This document shows, piece after piece, positions 18,094-29,053 of a DNA stretch of 64,000 nt. The stretch comes from Pantoea sp. (GTDB lineage: Bacteria > Pseudomonadota > Gammaproteobacteria > Enterobacterales > Enterobacteriaceae): contig NZ_JAPWKD010000005.1 of NCBI RefSeq assembly GCF_028283705.1, forward strand, positions 186,001 through 250,000, read 5' to 3'. Position 1 is the first letter of the stretch. The number at the start of each line of letters is the position of its first letter. The notes below the pieces were generated by a model. That model ran no database searches and had not been told where the DNA came from. It saw nothing but the letters and a program-made list of their open reading frames with translations. A program made the translations under genes and the position numbers.

Positions 18094-19027
18094 GAGCAAT
18101 TCTTCCAGCGTTGACCGCATCGAACTGATGCAAACCTTTATCCGCATCGTGGAGAGTGGATCGCTGTCGGCCGCCGCCGCGCAGCTCGGTACCACCCAGC
18201 CAACCATCAGCCGTCGTTTGCAGGCGCTGGAGCAACGGCTGGGGCTGAAGTTAATTCTGCGCACCACCCACGCACTGAAACTGACTGATGACGGCGAGCG
18301 TTGTTATCAACAGGCACGCCAGTTGCTCGCCACCTGGTATGCGCTGGAGGATGAACTGACCGGCGCGAGCGACGATCCGGTGGGCACCCTGCGCGTGCGT
18401 GCGCCTCACGCGTTTGGTCAGGATCAGCTGGTCGCGCCGCTGGTGGATTATCTGCAACGTTATCCGCGTCTGAATGTGGAGTGGATGCTGAACGACCGCA
18501 CGCCTGATTTTGTCGCTGAAAACGTCGATTGCGCCATCCAGGTCGGCCCACCGTCCGATCCCTCGGTAGTCGCGATTCTGCTGGCGGAAGTCCCGCGTTT
18601 TGTGGTGGCCGCCCCGTCGTTGCTGGCGGCGCATCCGCCGGTGGAACGGGTGGAACAACTGACCTCGCTGCCGTGGCTGGCGCTGACCAGTTTTTATCAC
18701 AGCGAGATTGCCCTGCAACGTATCAGCGACGGACAGCCGCTGAATCTGGCGATCAACCCGCGTCTGGCAAGCGACAGCCTGTATGCGGTGCGCAAGGCGG
18801 CGCTGGCCGGCATGGGGGCCGCCGTGGTGTCATCGTGGGTGGTGCTGGAGGATTTAGCGCGCGGTGATTTGATTCAGCTGGTGCCGGATTGGCAGGCACC
18901 GCCGTTGCCAGTGTGGTTAACCTATCCGTGGGCCAGCTATTATCCGGCGCGATTGCAGAAGTTTTTTGCCATGATTCGTGAAGTGATGCCGCAGCTGGCA
19001 GGGGCACAACCCGCAGAGAGGTTGTAA
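18092..19027 (+). CDS. LysR-family regulator, divergent from the MFS pump
   Basis: A 311-residue LysR protein whose helix-turn-helix is GSLSAAAAQLGTTQPTISRR (about 24-43), followed by an effector-binding domain. I chose the ATG at 18092 over a GTG three codons upstream. Neither has a good ribosome site. The stop TAA is the first element of a REP-like palindrome. It probably regulates the divergent transporter; the ligand is unknown. Confidence 0.88.
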   Translation: MSNSSSVDRIELMQTFIRIVESGSLSAAAAQLGTTQPTISRRLQALEQRLGLKLILRTTHALKLTDDGERCYQQARQLLATWYALEDELTGASDDPVGTLRVRAPHAFGQDQLVAPLVDYLQRYPRLNVEWMLNDRTPDFVAENVDCAIQVGPPSDPSVVAILLAEVPRFVVAAPSLLAAHPPVERVEQLTSLPWLALTSFYHSEIALQRISDGQPLNLAINPRLASDSLYAVRKAALAGMGAAVVSSWVVLEDLARGDLIQLVPDWQAPPLPVWLTYPWASYYPARLQKFFAMIREVMPQLAGAQPAERL

Positions 19028-19048
19028 CGGCGCGATAAATCGCGCCGT
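19027..19048. repeat. REP-like palindrome, copy 2
   Basis: ACGGCGCGAT-aa-ATCGCGCCGT is a perfect 10-bp stem that starts on the last base of the LysR stop codon and lies before the convergent yqhA. It may serve as a bidirectional transcription end. Confidence 0.8.
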
Positions 19049-19055
19049 CACGACA

Positions 19056-19553
19056 TTATTTTTTGTCTGCTTTGGACATATTGTCCAGATATCCCATAAC
19101 AAACGCCGACAGCACAAACGTCAGGTGGATAATCACGTACCACATCAGTTTATCGTTTTCGACATTGCGCGCTTCCATAAACACCCGCAGCAGGTGAATC
19201 GAGGAAATCGCCACAATGGACGCGGCCACTTTGTTCTTCAGCGAGCCGGAGTCCATCTTACCGAGCCAGCTCAGTTTTTCTTTGTGCTCGGCGATATCCA
19301 GTTTAGATACAAAGTTCTCATAACCCGACAGCATCACCATCACCAGCAGGCCACCCACCAGTGTCATATCCACCAGCGACAGCAGCAGCAGGATCAGATC
19401 GTTTTCCCCGATGCTGAGAATATCCGGCAGCATGTGAAACACTTCCTGGAAAAATTTGATGGTGAGCGCCAGCAATCCCAGCGAAAGTCCAATGTAAACC
19501 GGTGCCAGCAGCCAGCGCGATGCATACATCAGGTTTTCGGTAAAACGTTCCAT
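19056..19553 (-). CDS. yqhA: Inner-membrane protein YqhA (UPF0114/TIGR00645)
   Basis: A 165-residue membrane protein with four hydrophobic segments. It matches E. coli YqhA in length and in the blocks [44 protein letters not shown] and [19 protein letters not shown]. Function is unknown in the family. It is the first gene downstream of kdpD on the same strand, in the place where kdpE normally lies. Confidence 0.93.
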   Translation of the reverse strand: MERFTENLMYASRWLLAPVYIGLSLGLLALTIKFFQEVFHMLPDILSIGENDLILLLLSLVDMTLVGGLLVMVMLSGYENFVSKLDIAEHKEKLSWLGKMDSGSLKNKVAASIVAISSIHLLRVFMEARNVENDKLMWYVIIHLTFVLSAFVMGYLDNMSKADKK

Positions 19554-19607
19554 AATTTCCCATTAATCAACTGACAAGCCCGCGATTATAACTGAACAAG
19601 TGTGAAG

Positions 19608-22283
19608 TTATTTCAGCCCATCTTCAGAAATTTCAGGAGCCGGTGGCAGCGGCAGGGAAAGGCGGAAGCACGCGCCGCCTTCAGGACGGTTCTCCGCCCA
19701 GATGCGGCCAGCATGGGATTCAATAATGGTTTTACAAATCGCCAGCCCGAGCCCCACGCCCGGCACCGCCGATTCCTTATCGCCACGGGCGAATTTATCA
19801 AAAATACGCGTCAGGGCATCCGGCGCGATACCCGGGCCGCTGTCCCAGATGGCGATTTCCAGCCGGTCATGTTCACGCCAGGCGTGGATACCATGCTGTG
19901 CCGCGTTACCGGCATATTTCAGGCTATTTTCGATGATATTGGTAAACACCCGCTCCAGCATGCTGCTATCACCTTTGATCAGCACCAGGCCATCAGGTAA
20001 ATCGAGAGCGAAATCATGGCCTTTGAGCGAAGGTCCCATGCTGCTTAGCGCGCCACCGATCACCTCATCCAGCGCCACCCACTCTTCACGCAAATTCAGT
20101 CCGCCGGATTGAATGCGCGCCATATCCAGCATGTTGCTCACCAGCCGGATGGTGCTCAGCGTCTGTTCGCGGATCTGATTCGCCTGCGGGACATATTTTG
20201 ACTCCTCGCTGGCGAGGTCAAGCATCAGCATTTCCGCCTGGCCAAATAACACCGTCAGCGGCGTGCGTAAATCGTGTGACAGCGCCGACAGCAGCGCGTT
20301 ACGCAGTTGTTCACGTTCGGCAGACAGCCGCGAAGCCGCCTCACTCTGCGACAGCGCCATCCGCTCCAGCGCGTTAGCCATCAGCACGGTAAAGGTTTCC
20401 ACCAGCCGCTGCTGTTCCGGGATCATCAGCTGGCGCAGATTTTCCGGCTCCACCACCAGCAGGCCGCGGCAGTGGTTGCCGCTTTTCAGTGGCAGAATCT
20501 GGTATGGCACCGCCGGTAAGGTGTCGGTACCGGCCCCGGCAGGCTGGCCTTTGCTGTAGCTCCATTTGGCGATGGCGAGATCCGGTGGCGTACCCATGCT
20601 GCTGTCGCCTACCGTCTGCAACTCGCCCTGCTCATCCGGCAGCAACAGCAGGCTACGCGCCTGCAACGTCACTTCAATCACCCGCTGGCTGGTACTGGCG
20701 ATATCCTGCGGCGTCAGCGCACTGCCGAGCGACTTCGCCATTTCGTACAGATGGCGCGCACGCTGCTCACGATAACGCGCCACCCGCGCCTGATAACGCA
20801 CGCCCGCCGTCAGATTACCGACGATCACGCCGACCGCCAGCATCACCGCGAACGTCACCAGATATTGCAGGTCCGACACCGCTACGGTGCCGGTGGGGGC
20901 GACGAAAAACAGGTCAAAGGCGAGAATATTGATTACCGTGGCAAACACCGACGGCCAGCGACCAAAGCGCAGCGCGACAATCACCACCGCCAGCAAATAA
21001 ATCATCACGCCGTTGGCGGGATCGAACTCCACCAGTAGCCAGCGCCCGGCTGAGGTGACCAGAATGCACAGCACCAACGCCATCAGGCAGCCGCGTAACT
21101 GCATACGCCATTTTTCCGCGCTGGCGCGCTGCCCGTTCAACGCGGCGGGCGCATCACGTACCGGCTCATCCAGCGCCACCACCAGCAAATCGAGGTCCGG
21201 CCCCAGCTCGCCCAGCCGCTGGGCAAAGCTGTCGCGCCGCCAGCGCCGTTGCGGCTGGCGACCGGTGACGATTTTGCCGAGATTGTGTTCACGCGCGTAA
21301 CGCAGCACCGCACGCGCTTCATCAGGATCGGACAGGGTGGCGGTTTCCGCACCCAGTTCCTGCGCCAGTTGCAGCGTGCGCAGAATGGCGCGACGCCGTG
21401 CTTCCGGCAGGCGATTCAGACGCGGCGTTTCAACGTATACCGCATGCCACTCGCTGCCGAGACGTGCTGCCAGTCGCGCAGCGGTGCGCACCAGCTTCTC
21501 ACTGCCGGTGTCATCGCCGATGCACAGCAGAATGGCGTCACGCGTGTGCCAGACTTTGTCGCGCCCCTGCTGATCGCGCCAGGCGCGCATCTGGTCATCC
21601 ACCCGGTCTGCGGTGCGGCGCAGCGCCAGCTCACGCAGCGCAAACAGGTTGCCTTTACGGAAGAAGTTTTCAATGGCGCGTTCGGCGCGATCGCCCACGT
21701 AAACTTTGCCCTCCTTCAGCCGCTGACGCAGGTCGTCGGGAGGCAGGTCCACCAGCACCACTTCATCGGCCGCATCAAAAAAGGGGTCCGGCACGGTTTC
21801 ACGTACCTGAATACCGGTGACTCCGCCCACCACATCATTGAGACTTTCCAGATGCTGCACATTCACGGTGGTGATAACGTCGATACCGGCCTCAAGCAGT
21901 TCCTCGATATCCTGCCAGCGCTTGGGATGACGCGAACCCTGCACATTGGTGTGCGCCAGTTCATCCATCAGGATCACCGCCGGATGGCGCGCCAGCGCCG
22001 CATCCAGATCAAACTCCGCATGGCGTGAACGACCGGTGGCCCGACGTGGCAAAACCGCCAGCCCCTTGAGCAGGGCAGCGGTTTCATCACGTCCGTGGGT
22101 TTCCACCACCCCCGCCAGCACATCCAGTCCCTGGGTACGCAGGCGCTGCGCTTCCTGCAACATGGCGAAGGTTTTGCCAACACCCGCGCAGGCACCGAAG
22201 TAGATTTTGAGTTTTCCACGATGGCTGTCGCTGTGGTTCAGCAACAGCGCATCGGGATCGGGGCGAGGCAGTTCGTCGTTCAT
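19608..22283 (-). CDS. kdpD: Sensor histidine kinase KdpD
   Basis: The membrane sensor for potassium limitation and osmotic stress that phosphorylates KdpE. The 891-residue protein has all domains: an N-terminal KdpD domain with Walker A (GACAGVGKT, 30-38) and DELAHTN, a UspA-like domain, four closely spaced helices, a GAF-like region, the H-box SHDLRTPL with phospho-acceptor His670, and N, G1 and G2 boxes (NIIENSLKYAGN, GPGIAP, GVGLGLAI). It starts 10 bases after kdpC. The C-terminus is intact, but no kdpE follows: only 54 non-coding bases separate it from yqhA. Confidence 0.97.
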   Translation of the reverse strand: MNDELPRPDPDALLLNHSDSHRGKLKIYFGACAGVGKTFAMLQEAQRLRTQGLDVLAGVVETHGRDETAALLKGLAVLPRRATGRSRHAEFDLDAALARHPAVILMDELAHTNVQGSRHPKRWQDIEELLEAGIDVITTVNVQHLESLNDVVGGVTGIQVRETVPDPFFDAADEVVLVDLPPDDLRQRLKEGKVYVGDRAERAIENFFRKGNLFALRELALRRTADRVDDQMRAWRDQQGRDKVWHTRDAILLCIGDDTGSEKLVRTAARLAARLGSEWHAVYVETPRLNRLPEARRRAILRTLQLAQELGAETATLSDPDEARAVLRYAREHNLGKIVTGRQPQRRWRRDSFAQRLGELGPDLDLLVVALDEPVRDAPAALNGQRASAEKWRMQLRGCLMALVLCILVTSAGRWLLVEFDPANGVMIYLLAVVIVALRFGRWPSVFATVINILAFDLFFVAPTGTVAVSDLQYLVTFAVMLAVGVIVGNLTAGVRYQARVARYREQRARHLYEMAKSLGSALTPQDIASTSQRVIEVTLQARSLLLLPDEQGELQTVGDSSMGTPPDLAIAKWSYSKGQPAGAGTDTLPAVPYQILPLKSGNHCRGLLVVEPENLRQLMIPEQQRLVETFTVLMANALERMALSQSEAASRLSAEREQLRNALLSALSHDLRTPLTVLFGQAEMLMLDLASEESKYVPQANQIREQTLSTIRLVSNMLDMARIQSGGLNLREEWVALDEVIGGALSSMGPSLKGHDFALDLPDGLVLIKGDSSMLERVFTNIIENSLKYAGNAAQHGIHAWREHDRLEIAIWDSGPGIAPDALTRIFDKFARGDKESAVPGVGLGLAICKTIIESHAGRIWAENRPEGGACFRLSLPLPPAPEISEDGLK

Positions 22284-22293
22284 AATCAGTCCG

Positions 22294-22866
22294 TTAATGT
22301 TTCAGAGCATCCAGCGCCATATTCAATCGCAGTACATTCACCGTCTCTTCACCGGTAAACGGCAGCAGCGGACGTGCAGTATGGCGCGTAATTAAATCCT
22401 CCACCTGCTGCAACGGTAACTGACGCGCCGCTGCAATGCGCGGTGCCTGCCACAGCGCCGCTTTCGGTGAAATATCCGGATCAAGACCGCTGGCTGAGGC
22501 GGTCACCAGATCCACCGGCACCGCTGTCGATGCCTGCGGGTTAGCCGCACGCAGCGCCGCAACGCGTTCCGCCACCGCTTTATCCAGCGCCGGGTTGTTA
22601 CCGGCCAGGTTGCTGCCACTGGAGGCCAGTGGATTATAGGCGCTGTCACCGGTGGCCGACGGGCGGCCCCAGAAATGACCGGGCTGGCTGAAGTTCTGCC
22701 CAATCAGCGCCGAACCGCGCACCGCGCCATCCTGTTCCAGCAGCGAACCATTGGCCTGCGCCGGAAACCACCACTGCGCCAGCCCGGTGGTCAGCAGGGG
22801 ATACACCGCGCCGGTAAGCACGGTCAGCAGCACTAACAATACAATAGCCGGACGTAACTGACTCAT
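22294..22866 (-). CDS. kdpC: Potassium-transporting ATPase subunit KdpC
   Basis: A 190-residue single-span subunit that stabilises the KdpFABC high-affinity potassium pump. It has an N-terminal membrane anchor ([21 protein letters not shown]) and the periplasmic blocks [16 protein letters not shown] and SGSNLAG. I chose the ATG at 22866, 11 bases after the kdpB stop with GGAG between, rather than an upstream in-frame codon that overlaps kdpB. Confidence 0.96.
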   Translation of the reverse strand: MSQLRPAIVLLVLLTVLTGAVYPLLTTGLAQWWFPAQANGSLLEQDGAVRGSALIGQNFSQPGHFWGRPSATGDSAYNPLASSGSNLAGNNPALDKAVAERVAALRAANPQASTAVPVDLVTASASGLDPDISPKAALWQAPRIAAARQLPLQQVEDLITRHTARPLLPFTGEETVNVLRLNMALDALKH

Positions 22867-22877
22867 CTCTCTTCTCC

Positions 22878-24926
22878 TCACGCCAGACCGAATACGGTCA
22901 GCAGCACATCAATCGCTTTAATACCGATAAACGGCACCACCAGCCCACCTACGCCGTAAATCCACAGGTTACGACGTAGCAACGCCGCAGCGCTCAGTGG
23001 CCGGTAGCTCACCCCTTTCAGCGCCAGCGGGATCAGGAACACAATCACCAGCGCGTTAAAAATTACCGCCGACAAAATGGCGGAGTTGGGTGAATGCAGC
23101 TGCATCACGTTCAGCATATTCAGCTGCGGATAGGTCGCCGCAAACGCGGCCGGAATGATGGCGAAGTATTTCGCCACATCGTTGGCGATACTGAAGGTGG
23201 TCAGTGAACCGCGTGTCATTAGCATCTGTTTGCCGATGTGCACCACTTCCAGCAGCTTGGTCGGGTTGGAGTCGAGATCGACCATGTTGCCCGCCTCTTT
23301 TGCCGCCTGGGTACCGGAGTTCATCGCCACCGCCACGTCGGCCTGTGCCAGCGCCGGGGCATCGTTGGTGCCATCGCCAGTCATCGCCACCAGGCGTCCT
23401 TCCGCCTGATACTGACGAATCAGCGCCAGTTTGGCTTCCGGCGTTGCTTCCGAAAGAAAATCATCGACGCCCGCTTCTGCGGCAATTGCCGCCGCAGTTA
23501 ACGGGTTATCGCCGGTGATCATCACGGTTTTGATGCCCATTTTGCGCAGCTCGGCAAAACGTTCTTTGATGCCGCCTTTCACGATATCTTTCAGCGCCAC
23601 CACGCCCAGCACCTGCGCGCCTTCCGCCACCACCAGCGGCGTACCACCGGCGCGTGCCACTTCTTCCACCGCCGCGTTGACTTCAGCCGGGAAGCGGCCA
23701 TTGCTGGCTTCAATATGGCGACGTACCGCATCCACCGCCCCTTTGCGAATCAGGCGATCCTGCACGTTGACGCCGCTCATGCGGGTTTGCGCCGAGAACG
23801 GAATAAAACTGGCCCCCATGCTGCTGAGATCGCGTTCACGCAGGTTAAATTTCTGCTTCGCCAGCACCACGATGCTGCGTCCTTCCGGCGTTTCATCCGC
23901 CAACGATGCCAGCTGTGCCGCATCGGCCAGTTGCTGTTCGCTGACGCCGGGAGCAGGCAGGAATTGCGTCGCCTGACGGTTGCCGAGGGTGATGGTGCCG
24001 GTTTTATCCAGCATCAGCACATCGACGTCACCTGCCGCTTCCACCGCACGGCCACTGGTGGCGATCACGTTCGCGCCCAGCATCCGGCTCATCCCTGCCA
24101 CCCCGATGGCAGACAGCAGACCGCCGATGGTGGTAGGGATCAGGCACACCAGCAGCGCCACCAGCACGGTGATACTGACCGGGGTGCCGCCCCAGGCGGA
24201 GAACGGCCACAGCGTTACCGTCGCCAGCAGGAACACAATGGTGAGCGACACCAGCAGAATGGTCAGGGCGATTTCATTCGGGGTTTTACGGCGTTTCGCG
24301 CCTTCCACCATGGCGATCATGCGGTCAAGGAAGGTTTCCCCTGGGTTGACGCTGCACTGAATCACCAGCCAGTCGGAAAGGATGCGGGTACCGCCGGTCA
24401 CGGAAGCAAAGTCACCGCCGGATTCACGAATGACCGGAGCCGATTCACCGGTGATAGCGCTTTCGTCCACCGACGCGCCGCCCTCCAGCACCTCACCATC
24501 ACACGGGATGATGTCACCGGCTTCCACCAGCACCACGTCGCCTTTACGCAGGCTATCCGCCGAGGCGTTTTTCCAGGCAGCACCGTAATGCGGCTCCGCC
24601 AGTTTTTTCGCATCGACGCTCTTTTTTACCCCTTTCAGGCTGTTGGCCTGAGCCTTGCTGCGTCCTTCCGCCAGTGCTTCGGCGAAGTTGGCAAACAGCA
24701 CGGTGAACCACAGCCACACCGCGACACCGGCGGTAAAACCGGCGCTACCGCTGAGCTGACCCGCGACCATGCCGATAGCCAGCACACTGGTCAGCACGCT
24801 ACCAAGCCACACCAGAAACATTACCGGGTTGCGAAACTGCACACGCGGGTCGAGCTTTTTCACCGCATCCAGTATGGCGGTGCGTGTCAGCGCCGCATCA
24901 AACAGGGCCAGTTGTTGACGACTCAT
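22878..24926 (-). CDS. kdpB: Potassium-transporting P-type ATPase, catalytic subunit KdpB
   Basis: The 682-residue ATP-hydrolysing subunit, identical in length to E. coli KdpB. It has the actuator motif TGES, the phosphorylated aspartate Asp307 in [10 protein letters not shown], the nucleotide-domain KGA and TGDN, and the hinge [10 protein letters not shown]. It follows kdpA by 7 bases. The long frames on the opposite strand here (for example 23715-24992) are shadows. Confidence 0.98.
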   Translation of the reverse strand: MSRQQLALFDAALTRTAILDAVKKLDPRVQFRNPVMFLVWLGSVLTSVLAIGMVAGQLSGSAGFTAGVAVWLWFTVLFANFAEALAEGRSKAQANSLKGVKKSVDAKKLAEPHYGAAWKNASADSLRKGDVVLVEAGDIIPCDGEVLEGGASVDESAITGESAPVIRESGGDFASVTGGTRILSDWLVIQCSVNPGETFLDRMIAMVEGAKRRKTPNEIALTILLVSLTIVFLLATVTLWPFSAWGGTPVSITVLVALLVCLIPTTIGGLLSAIGVAGMSRMLGANVIATSGRAVEAAGDVDVLMLDKTGTITLGNRQATQFLPAPGVSEQQLADAAQLASLADETPEGRSIVVLAKQKFNLRERDLSSMGASFIPFSAQTRMSGVNVQDRLIRKGAVDAVRRHIEASNGRFPAEVNAAVEEVARAGGTPLVVAEGAQVLGVVALKDIVKGGIKERFAELRKMGIKTVMITGDNPLTAAAIAAEAGVDDFLSEATPEAKLALIRQYQAEGRLVAMTGDGTNDAPALAQADVAVAMNSGTQAAKEAGNMVDLDSNPTKLLEVVHIGKQMLMTRGSLTTFSIANDVAKYFAIIPAAFAATYPQLNMLNVMQLHSPNSAILSAVIFNALVIVFLIPLALKGVSYRPLSAAALLRRNLWIYGVGGLVVPFIGIKAIDVLLTVFGLA

Positions 24927-24933
24927 GATTCTG

Positions 24934-26613
24934 TTATCCCTGAATTAATTGCAGATGTTCCGCCACCGGACCGAGCGCCAGCGCGGGAATGAAGGTCAGC
25001 GCGCCTACCAGCAGCACGGTGCCAATCAGCAGGGCGACAAACAGCGGGCCGTGTGTCGGCAGCGTACCGTTGCCCACCGGCTGCACTTTTTTCACCGCCA
25101 GCGAACCGGCAATTGCCATCACCGGAATGATGATGCCGAAGCGACCGACGAACATGCACACCGCCAGCAGCAGGTTCCAGAACGGCGTGTTGGCGCTTAA
25201 ACCGGCAAAGGCGCTGCCGTTGTTATTCGCGGCTGAGGAGACGGCGTATAGCACTTCGCTGAAGCCGTGCGTGCCGGGGTTCGCCATGCCAGCGCGGCCT
25301 GCTTCGGTCATCATCGCCAGCGCAGTGCCGACCAGTACCAGCGTTGGGGTCACCAGGATCGCCAGCGCGGTCATTTTCATTTCCCACACATCGATCTTCT
25401 TACCGAGGAATTCCGGGGTGCGCCCGATCATCAGACCCGCGATAAACACCGCCAGCAGCACGAACAGCAGCATGCCGTACAACCCGGCACCCACGCCGCC
25501 GAACACCACTTCGCCCAGCTGCATCAGCCACATCGGCACCATGCCACCCAACGCCGTGAAGGAGTCATGCATCGCGTTCACCGCACCGCAGGAGGCTGCC
25601 GTGGTGATCACCGCAAACAGGCTGGAATTGAGGATGCCGAAACGCGTCTCTTTGCCTTCCATGTTGATGGCACTGTCCGCGCCGAGGCTGAGGAAATGCG
25701 GGTTACCACGCAACTCCGCCCACATCACCGTCACCACCGCCAGCACAAACATCAGTGTCATCGCCCACAACAACATATGGCCCTGACGACGATCACCCAC
25801 CTGCTGCCCAAAGGCGAAGCACAGTGCCGCCGGGATCAGGAAGATACTCAGCATCTGCACAAAGTTGGTCAGGGCATTGGGGTTCTCGAACGGATGCGCC
25901 GAGTTGGCGTTGAAGAAGCCGCCGCCGTTGGTGCCTAGCATTTTGATCGCTTCCTGCGAAGCCACCGGGCCGAGCGGCAGCGTCTGCTGCGCCCCTTCCA
26001 GCGTGGTGATGATGTGGTTTGGTTCAAAAGTCTGGATGCTGCCCTGGCTGACAAAAAACAGCGCCATCAGCAGGCTGATCGGCAGCAACAGGTATACGGT
26101 GATACGGGTCAAATCGCGCCAGGCGTTACCGAGCGTGGCCAGCGAGCGATTGGCGAAACCGCGAATCAGCGCAAAGGCCACGGCGATACCGGTGGCTGCC
26201 GACAGGAAGTTTTGCACCGTTAAGCCAGCCATCTGGCTGAAGTCACTCATGGTGCTTTCGCCGCTGTATGCCTGCCAGTTGGTGTTGGTCACAAAGCTAA
26301 TCGCGGTATTCAGCGCCAGGTCCCAGCTGAGTCCCGGCAGATGTTGCGGATTGAGCGGCAGTGCGCCCTGCATCATTAAAATCACCAGCAGCACGACAAA
26401 ACCCAGCGCATTAAACAGCAGAATCGCCAGCAGGTAATGCGGCCAGCGCATGGCCTCGCCATCGGCACCGGCAAGCCGCCACAGCGCGCGTTCGGTGCGC
26501 GGCAGCAGCGGCTTATCGGCAATCATCAGCGCCATAAAGCGTCCGAGCGGTTGCGCCAGCACCATCAGCACCAGCAGGTAAACCGCTATCAGCAAAAATG
26601 CATTGGCAGCCAT
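24934..26613 (-). CDS. kdpA: Potassium-transporting ATPase, channel-like subunit KdpA
   Basis: A 559-residue membrane protein (E. coli 557) of the superfamily of K+ transporters. The four selectivity-filter-like loops are visible around [49 protein letters not shown] and [14 protein letters not shown]. It forms the selective entry path of KdpFABC. Its ATG overlaps the kdpF stop by one base (TGATG), which indicates translational coupling. Confidence 0.97.
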   Translation of the reverse strand: MAANAFLLIAVYLLVLMVLAQPLGRFMALMIADKPLLPRTERALWRLAGADGEAMRWPHYLLAILLFNALGFVVLLVILMMQGALPLNPQHLPGLSWDLALNTAISFVTNTNWQAYSGESTMSDFSQMAGLTVQNFLSAATGIAVAFALIRGFANRSLATLGNAWRDLTRITVYLLLPISLLMALFFVSQGSIQTFEPNHIITTLEGAQQTLPLGPVASQEAIKMLGTNGGGFFNANSAHPFENPNALTNFVQMLSIFLIPAALCFAFGQQVGDRRQGHMLLWAMTLMFVLAVVTVMWAELRGNPHFLSLGADSAINMEGKETRFGILNSSLFAVITTAASCGAVNAMHDSFTALGGMVPMWLMQLGEVVFGGVGAGLYGMLLFVLLAVFIAGLMIGRTPEFLGKKIDVWEMKMTALAILVTPTLVLVGTALAMMTEAGRAGMANPGTHGFSEVLYAVSSAANNNGSAFAGLSANTPFWNLLLAVCMFVGRFGIIIPVMAIAGSLAVKKVQPVGNGTLPTHGPLFVALLIGTVLLVGALTFIPALALGPVAEHLQLIQG

Positions 26614-26702
26614 CAGAATGCCTCCGCGTTAAGCAGGGCATAGAACAGATAGCCCAGTAATATCAATACCAGCACGATGCCGGTTATCACGCCCACACTC
26701 AC
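26613..26702 (-). CDS. kdpF: Potassium-transporting ATPase small subunit KdpF
   Basis: A 29-residue single-helix peptide, too short for usual gene calling. The sequence [20 protein letters not shown] with the ending YALLNAEAF matches E. coli KdpF in length and pattern. It begins with GTG at 26702 and ends in TGATG overlapping kdpA. KdpF stabilises the pump. It is the first gene of kdpFABCD. Confidence 0.92.
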   Translation of the reverse strand: MSVGVITGIVLVLILLGYLFYALLNAEAF

Positions 26703-26783
26703 AGCGACCTCCAGAGGATTTTGGTTGTGCTGCAAGCATGCGCGTGGCGGTATAAAGAAGGGGTAAAAAGGCGGATGTCGGGC

Positions 26784-26801
26784 GTAAAAAAAGTATAAAA
26801 A
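26784..26801 (-). promoter_or_regulatory. KdpE-type operator of the kdp promoter
   Basis: On the minus strand TTTTTATACTTTTTTTAC lies about 80 bases before the kdpF start. It is nearly identical to the E. coli KdpE-protected site as I remember it (TTTTTATACTTTTTTTACAC). A second TTTATAC occurs at about 26751-26757. Its conservation suggests KdpE still acts on this promoter although kdpE is not adjacent. Confidence 0.75.
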
Positions 26802-26811
26802 TGGTCGAAAA

Positions 26812-27978
26812 TCAGGCGCTTTCCAGCGCCCAGATACGATTAAGATCGACGTTTTGCCACAGGCCGCTGTCTTCCGCACCAGTGATGCTGTCGGTGCAAA
26901 AGCTATCGCCGAGGTCGAGTTCCTCTGGTTTGACTTCGCGCTGCGCATGCAGTGACCAGAAGACATGCACTTTTGGCTTCAACAACGATTGCTCTCCCGT
27001 CTGCACCACCAACGCCACCCGCCCCGATGCCAGCCGCACCAGTGATCCCACCGGATAAATACCGATGGAGCGGACAAAGGCTTGCAGCAATTTGCTGTCG
27101 AAGTGGCCGCGCCAGCTCAGCATATTGTGCATGGCTTCGGTTGGACTCCAGCCTTTACGGTAAGGCCGGTCAGACGTCACGGCATCGTAAACGTCACACA
27201 CCGCCGCGATACGCGAAAAAAGGGAGATCTCTTCATCCCGCAGGCGATGTGGATAACCACTGCCATCCACTTTTTCATGATGATGCAGGGCAATATCCAC
27301 CAGGTCTTCTCCCGCATCGGCCTCCATCAGTATTTGCGCCCCCACGATCGGATGCTCCCGCATCACGGTGAACTCTTCCTCGGTCAACCTGCCTGGCTTG
27401 TTAAGAATTTCCAGCGGCACCGCCGCTTTGCCGACATCGTGGAGCAATCCCCCCAGACCGAGTCGTCGTTGCTGATACTCATCCAGTCCCAGTTTTTTGC
27501 CCAGCGAGATCATCAGGCCGCAAACCGCCATCGAATGCAGGTAGGTGTAATCATCATGGTTCTTCAGCCGTGCCATGCTGAGCAGCGCCGTGGGTTCACG
27601 CGTGAGTGATCCGGCGATTTCATCCACCAGGTTAAGGGTATAGCTGAGGTCAAGACTTTGCCCGAGACGCGCTTCGTTGAACATCGCCAGTACCCGGGGC
27701 TTGCCCTGGGTGAAGATAGCGTGTGCCTGGTCCATTTCCTGAAAATAAGGGGTTTGCGGGATCGCTTTCTTCGGTTCAGGGGGCTTCTGCGGTGCCTGCA
27801 CCGATTTATCAAGATCGATCCACACCTCGATGATCCCTTCGTTACGGATCCAGGCGATCTGGCGTTTATCAGTGATCAGCATCTGGTTGCGAATGCGTTT
27901 GTCTTTGATCCACCAAACCTCCAGTTTGTGGACAAACATTCCCGGCCGCAGTTCGTCAACGGTAATCAGCTTTATCAC
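26812..27978 (-). CDS. HD-GYP c-di-GMP phosphodiesterase with DUF3391 domain
   Basis: A 388-residue protein predicted to hydrolyse the second messenger c-di-GMP. The N-terminal DUF3391 region (about 1-130, starting IKLITVDELRPGMFVHKL) is followed by the HD-GYP domain, with the metal residues in LLHDVGKAAVP (His180, Asp181), REHP (208-211) and the complete HHEKVDGSGYP signature at 233-243. All catalytic positions appear intact. It has no membrane segment. Its stop lies just upstream of the kdp operator, so read-through into kdpFABCD is possible unless a terminator escaped me. Confidence 0.93.
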   Translation of the reverse strand: MIKLITVDELRPGMFVHKLEVWWIKDKRIRNQMLITDKRQIAWIRNEGIIEVWIDLDKSVQAPQKPPEPKKAIPQTPYFQEMDQAHAIFTQGKPRVLAMFNEARLGQSLDLSYTLNLVDEIAGSLTREPTALLSMARLKNHDDYTYLHSMAVCGLMISLGKKLGLDEYQQRRLGLGGLLHDVGKAAVPLEILNKPGRLTEEEFTVMREHPIVGAQILMEADAGEDLVDIALHHHEKVDGSGYPHRLRDEEISLFSRIAAVCDVYDAVTSDRPYRKGWSPTEAMHNMLSWRGHFDSKLLQAFVRSIGIYPVGSLVRLASGRVALVVQTGEQSLLKPKVHVFWSLHAQREVKPEELDLGDSFCTDSITGAEDSGLWQNVDLNRIWALESA

Positions 27979-28093
27979 GATATCTCTCCTTAATATCAGT
28001 GGATGGTAGAGAGATATCGGCAGCTGAACAAAATTTCTTCAGGCGGTTTTGTGCGATTTACTGGATGGTGCGATAACGGGAGAAGCCATCGCA

Positions 28094-29053
28094 TCACACC
28101 ACCCTGGTCAGCACCGTTTCTCCCTGGGCAAAGGCCAGCAGGTTTTCAAACACCAAATCCGCCATCGCCGCCATGGTTTCATGGGTGCTGCTGGCGAGAT
28201 GAGGGGTAATCACCACGTCATCACGCTGGCGTAACGCTTCCGGCACCGCAGGTTCCTGCTCGAAAACATCCAGCCCGGCTCCGGCGATCTCACCGGCCTC
28301 CAGCGCGGCGATCAGCGCCTGCTCATCCACCACGCTGCCACGCGCGATGTTGATCAGAAAACCCTGCGGCCCCAGTGCGTGCAACACCTCAGCATTCACC
28401 AGATGATGCGTCGCCGCGCCGCCTGGCAGTGTCAGCACCAGAAAATCCGCCCGCTGTGCCAGCGACAACAGGGAGTCGTGACGGGTGTAAGGCACATCCG
28501 GGCGCGAGCGCGGGTTGTAGTAATGGATGTCCATATCAAAGGCCTGGGCGCGTTTTGCCAGATCTTTGCCAATGCCACCCAGCCCGACAATGCCACACAC
28601 TTTGCCGCCTAATTTCGTTGTCAGCGGGTAGCGGCCCTCGCTCTGCCATTTTCCGGCGCGCGTGTAGCGGTCTGCCGCGCTGATGCGCCGCGCCACATCC
28701 AGCAACAACGCCATGCCGGTGTCGGCGACGCAGGCGTTAAGCACGCCGGGGGTATTGGTCACCACAATGCCGCGCGCTTGCGCCGCTGCGGTGTCGATGG
28801 CATCGTACCCCACGCCATTGCTGCAAATCACTTTCAGATTGGGAAGCTGGCTGATCAATTCAGCGCTGGCCCCCATCAGGGCGTTGCCGCTGGTCACCAG
28901 CGCGTCGATTTCCCCACCATGCTGCGCCAGCCAGGCGGCCTGATCATCCTGTTGCCATAGGCGATAAGTGGTGAAATGTGCATCCAGATTATCCTGTAAG
29001 CGCGCGGGTAATAACGGTCCCTTCATCAGCACCTTAAATTGCTTTGATACCAT
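28094..29053 (-). CDS. D-2-hydroxyacid dehydrogenase (glyoxylate/hydroxypyruvate reductase-like)
   Basis: A 319-residue NAD(P)-dependent dehydrogenase with the cofactor motif GLGGIG at 157-162 and the catalytic triad Arg238 (NIARGS), Glu267 (FEQEP) and His285 (TPHLASS). I chose the ATG at 29053, which follows AGGGGA; the longer frame would start far inside the MFS gene. Even so, it overlaps the MFS end by 20 bases, indicating co-translation. The pairing with an ACS-family carrier suggests use of a hydroxy acid or sugar acid; the substrate is not known. Confidence 0.9.
   Translation of the reverse strand: MVSKQFKVLMKGPLLPARLQDNLDAHFTTYRLWQQDDQAAWLAQHGGEIDALVTSGNALMGASAELISQLPNLKVICSNGVGYDAIDTAAAQARGIVVTNTPGVLNACVADTGMALLLDVARRISAADRYTRAGKWQSEGRYPLTTKLGGKVCGIVGLGGIGKDLAKRAQAFDMDIHYYNPRSRPDVPYTRHDSLLSLAQRADFLVLTLPGGAATHHLVNAEVLHALGPQGFLINIARGSVVDEQALIAALEAGEIAGAGLDVFEQEPAVPEALRQRDDVVITPHLASSTHETMAAMADLVFENLLAFAQGETVLTRVV

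Noticed and set aside
23715..24992. 425-codon open frame antisense to kdpB
   Set aside because: Shadow frame with H, R, Q and G-rich composition; kdpB is unambiguous.
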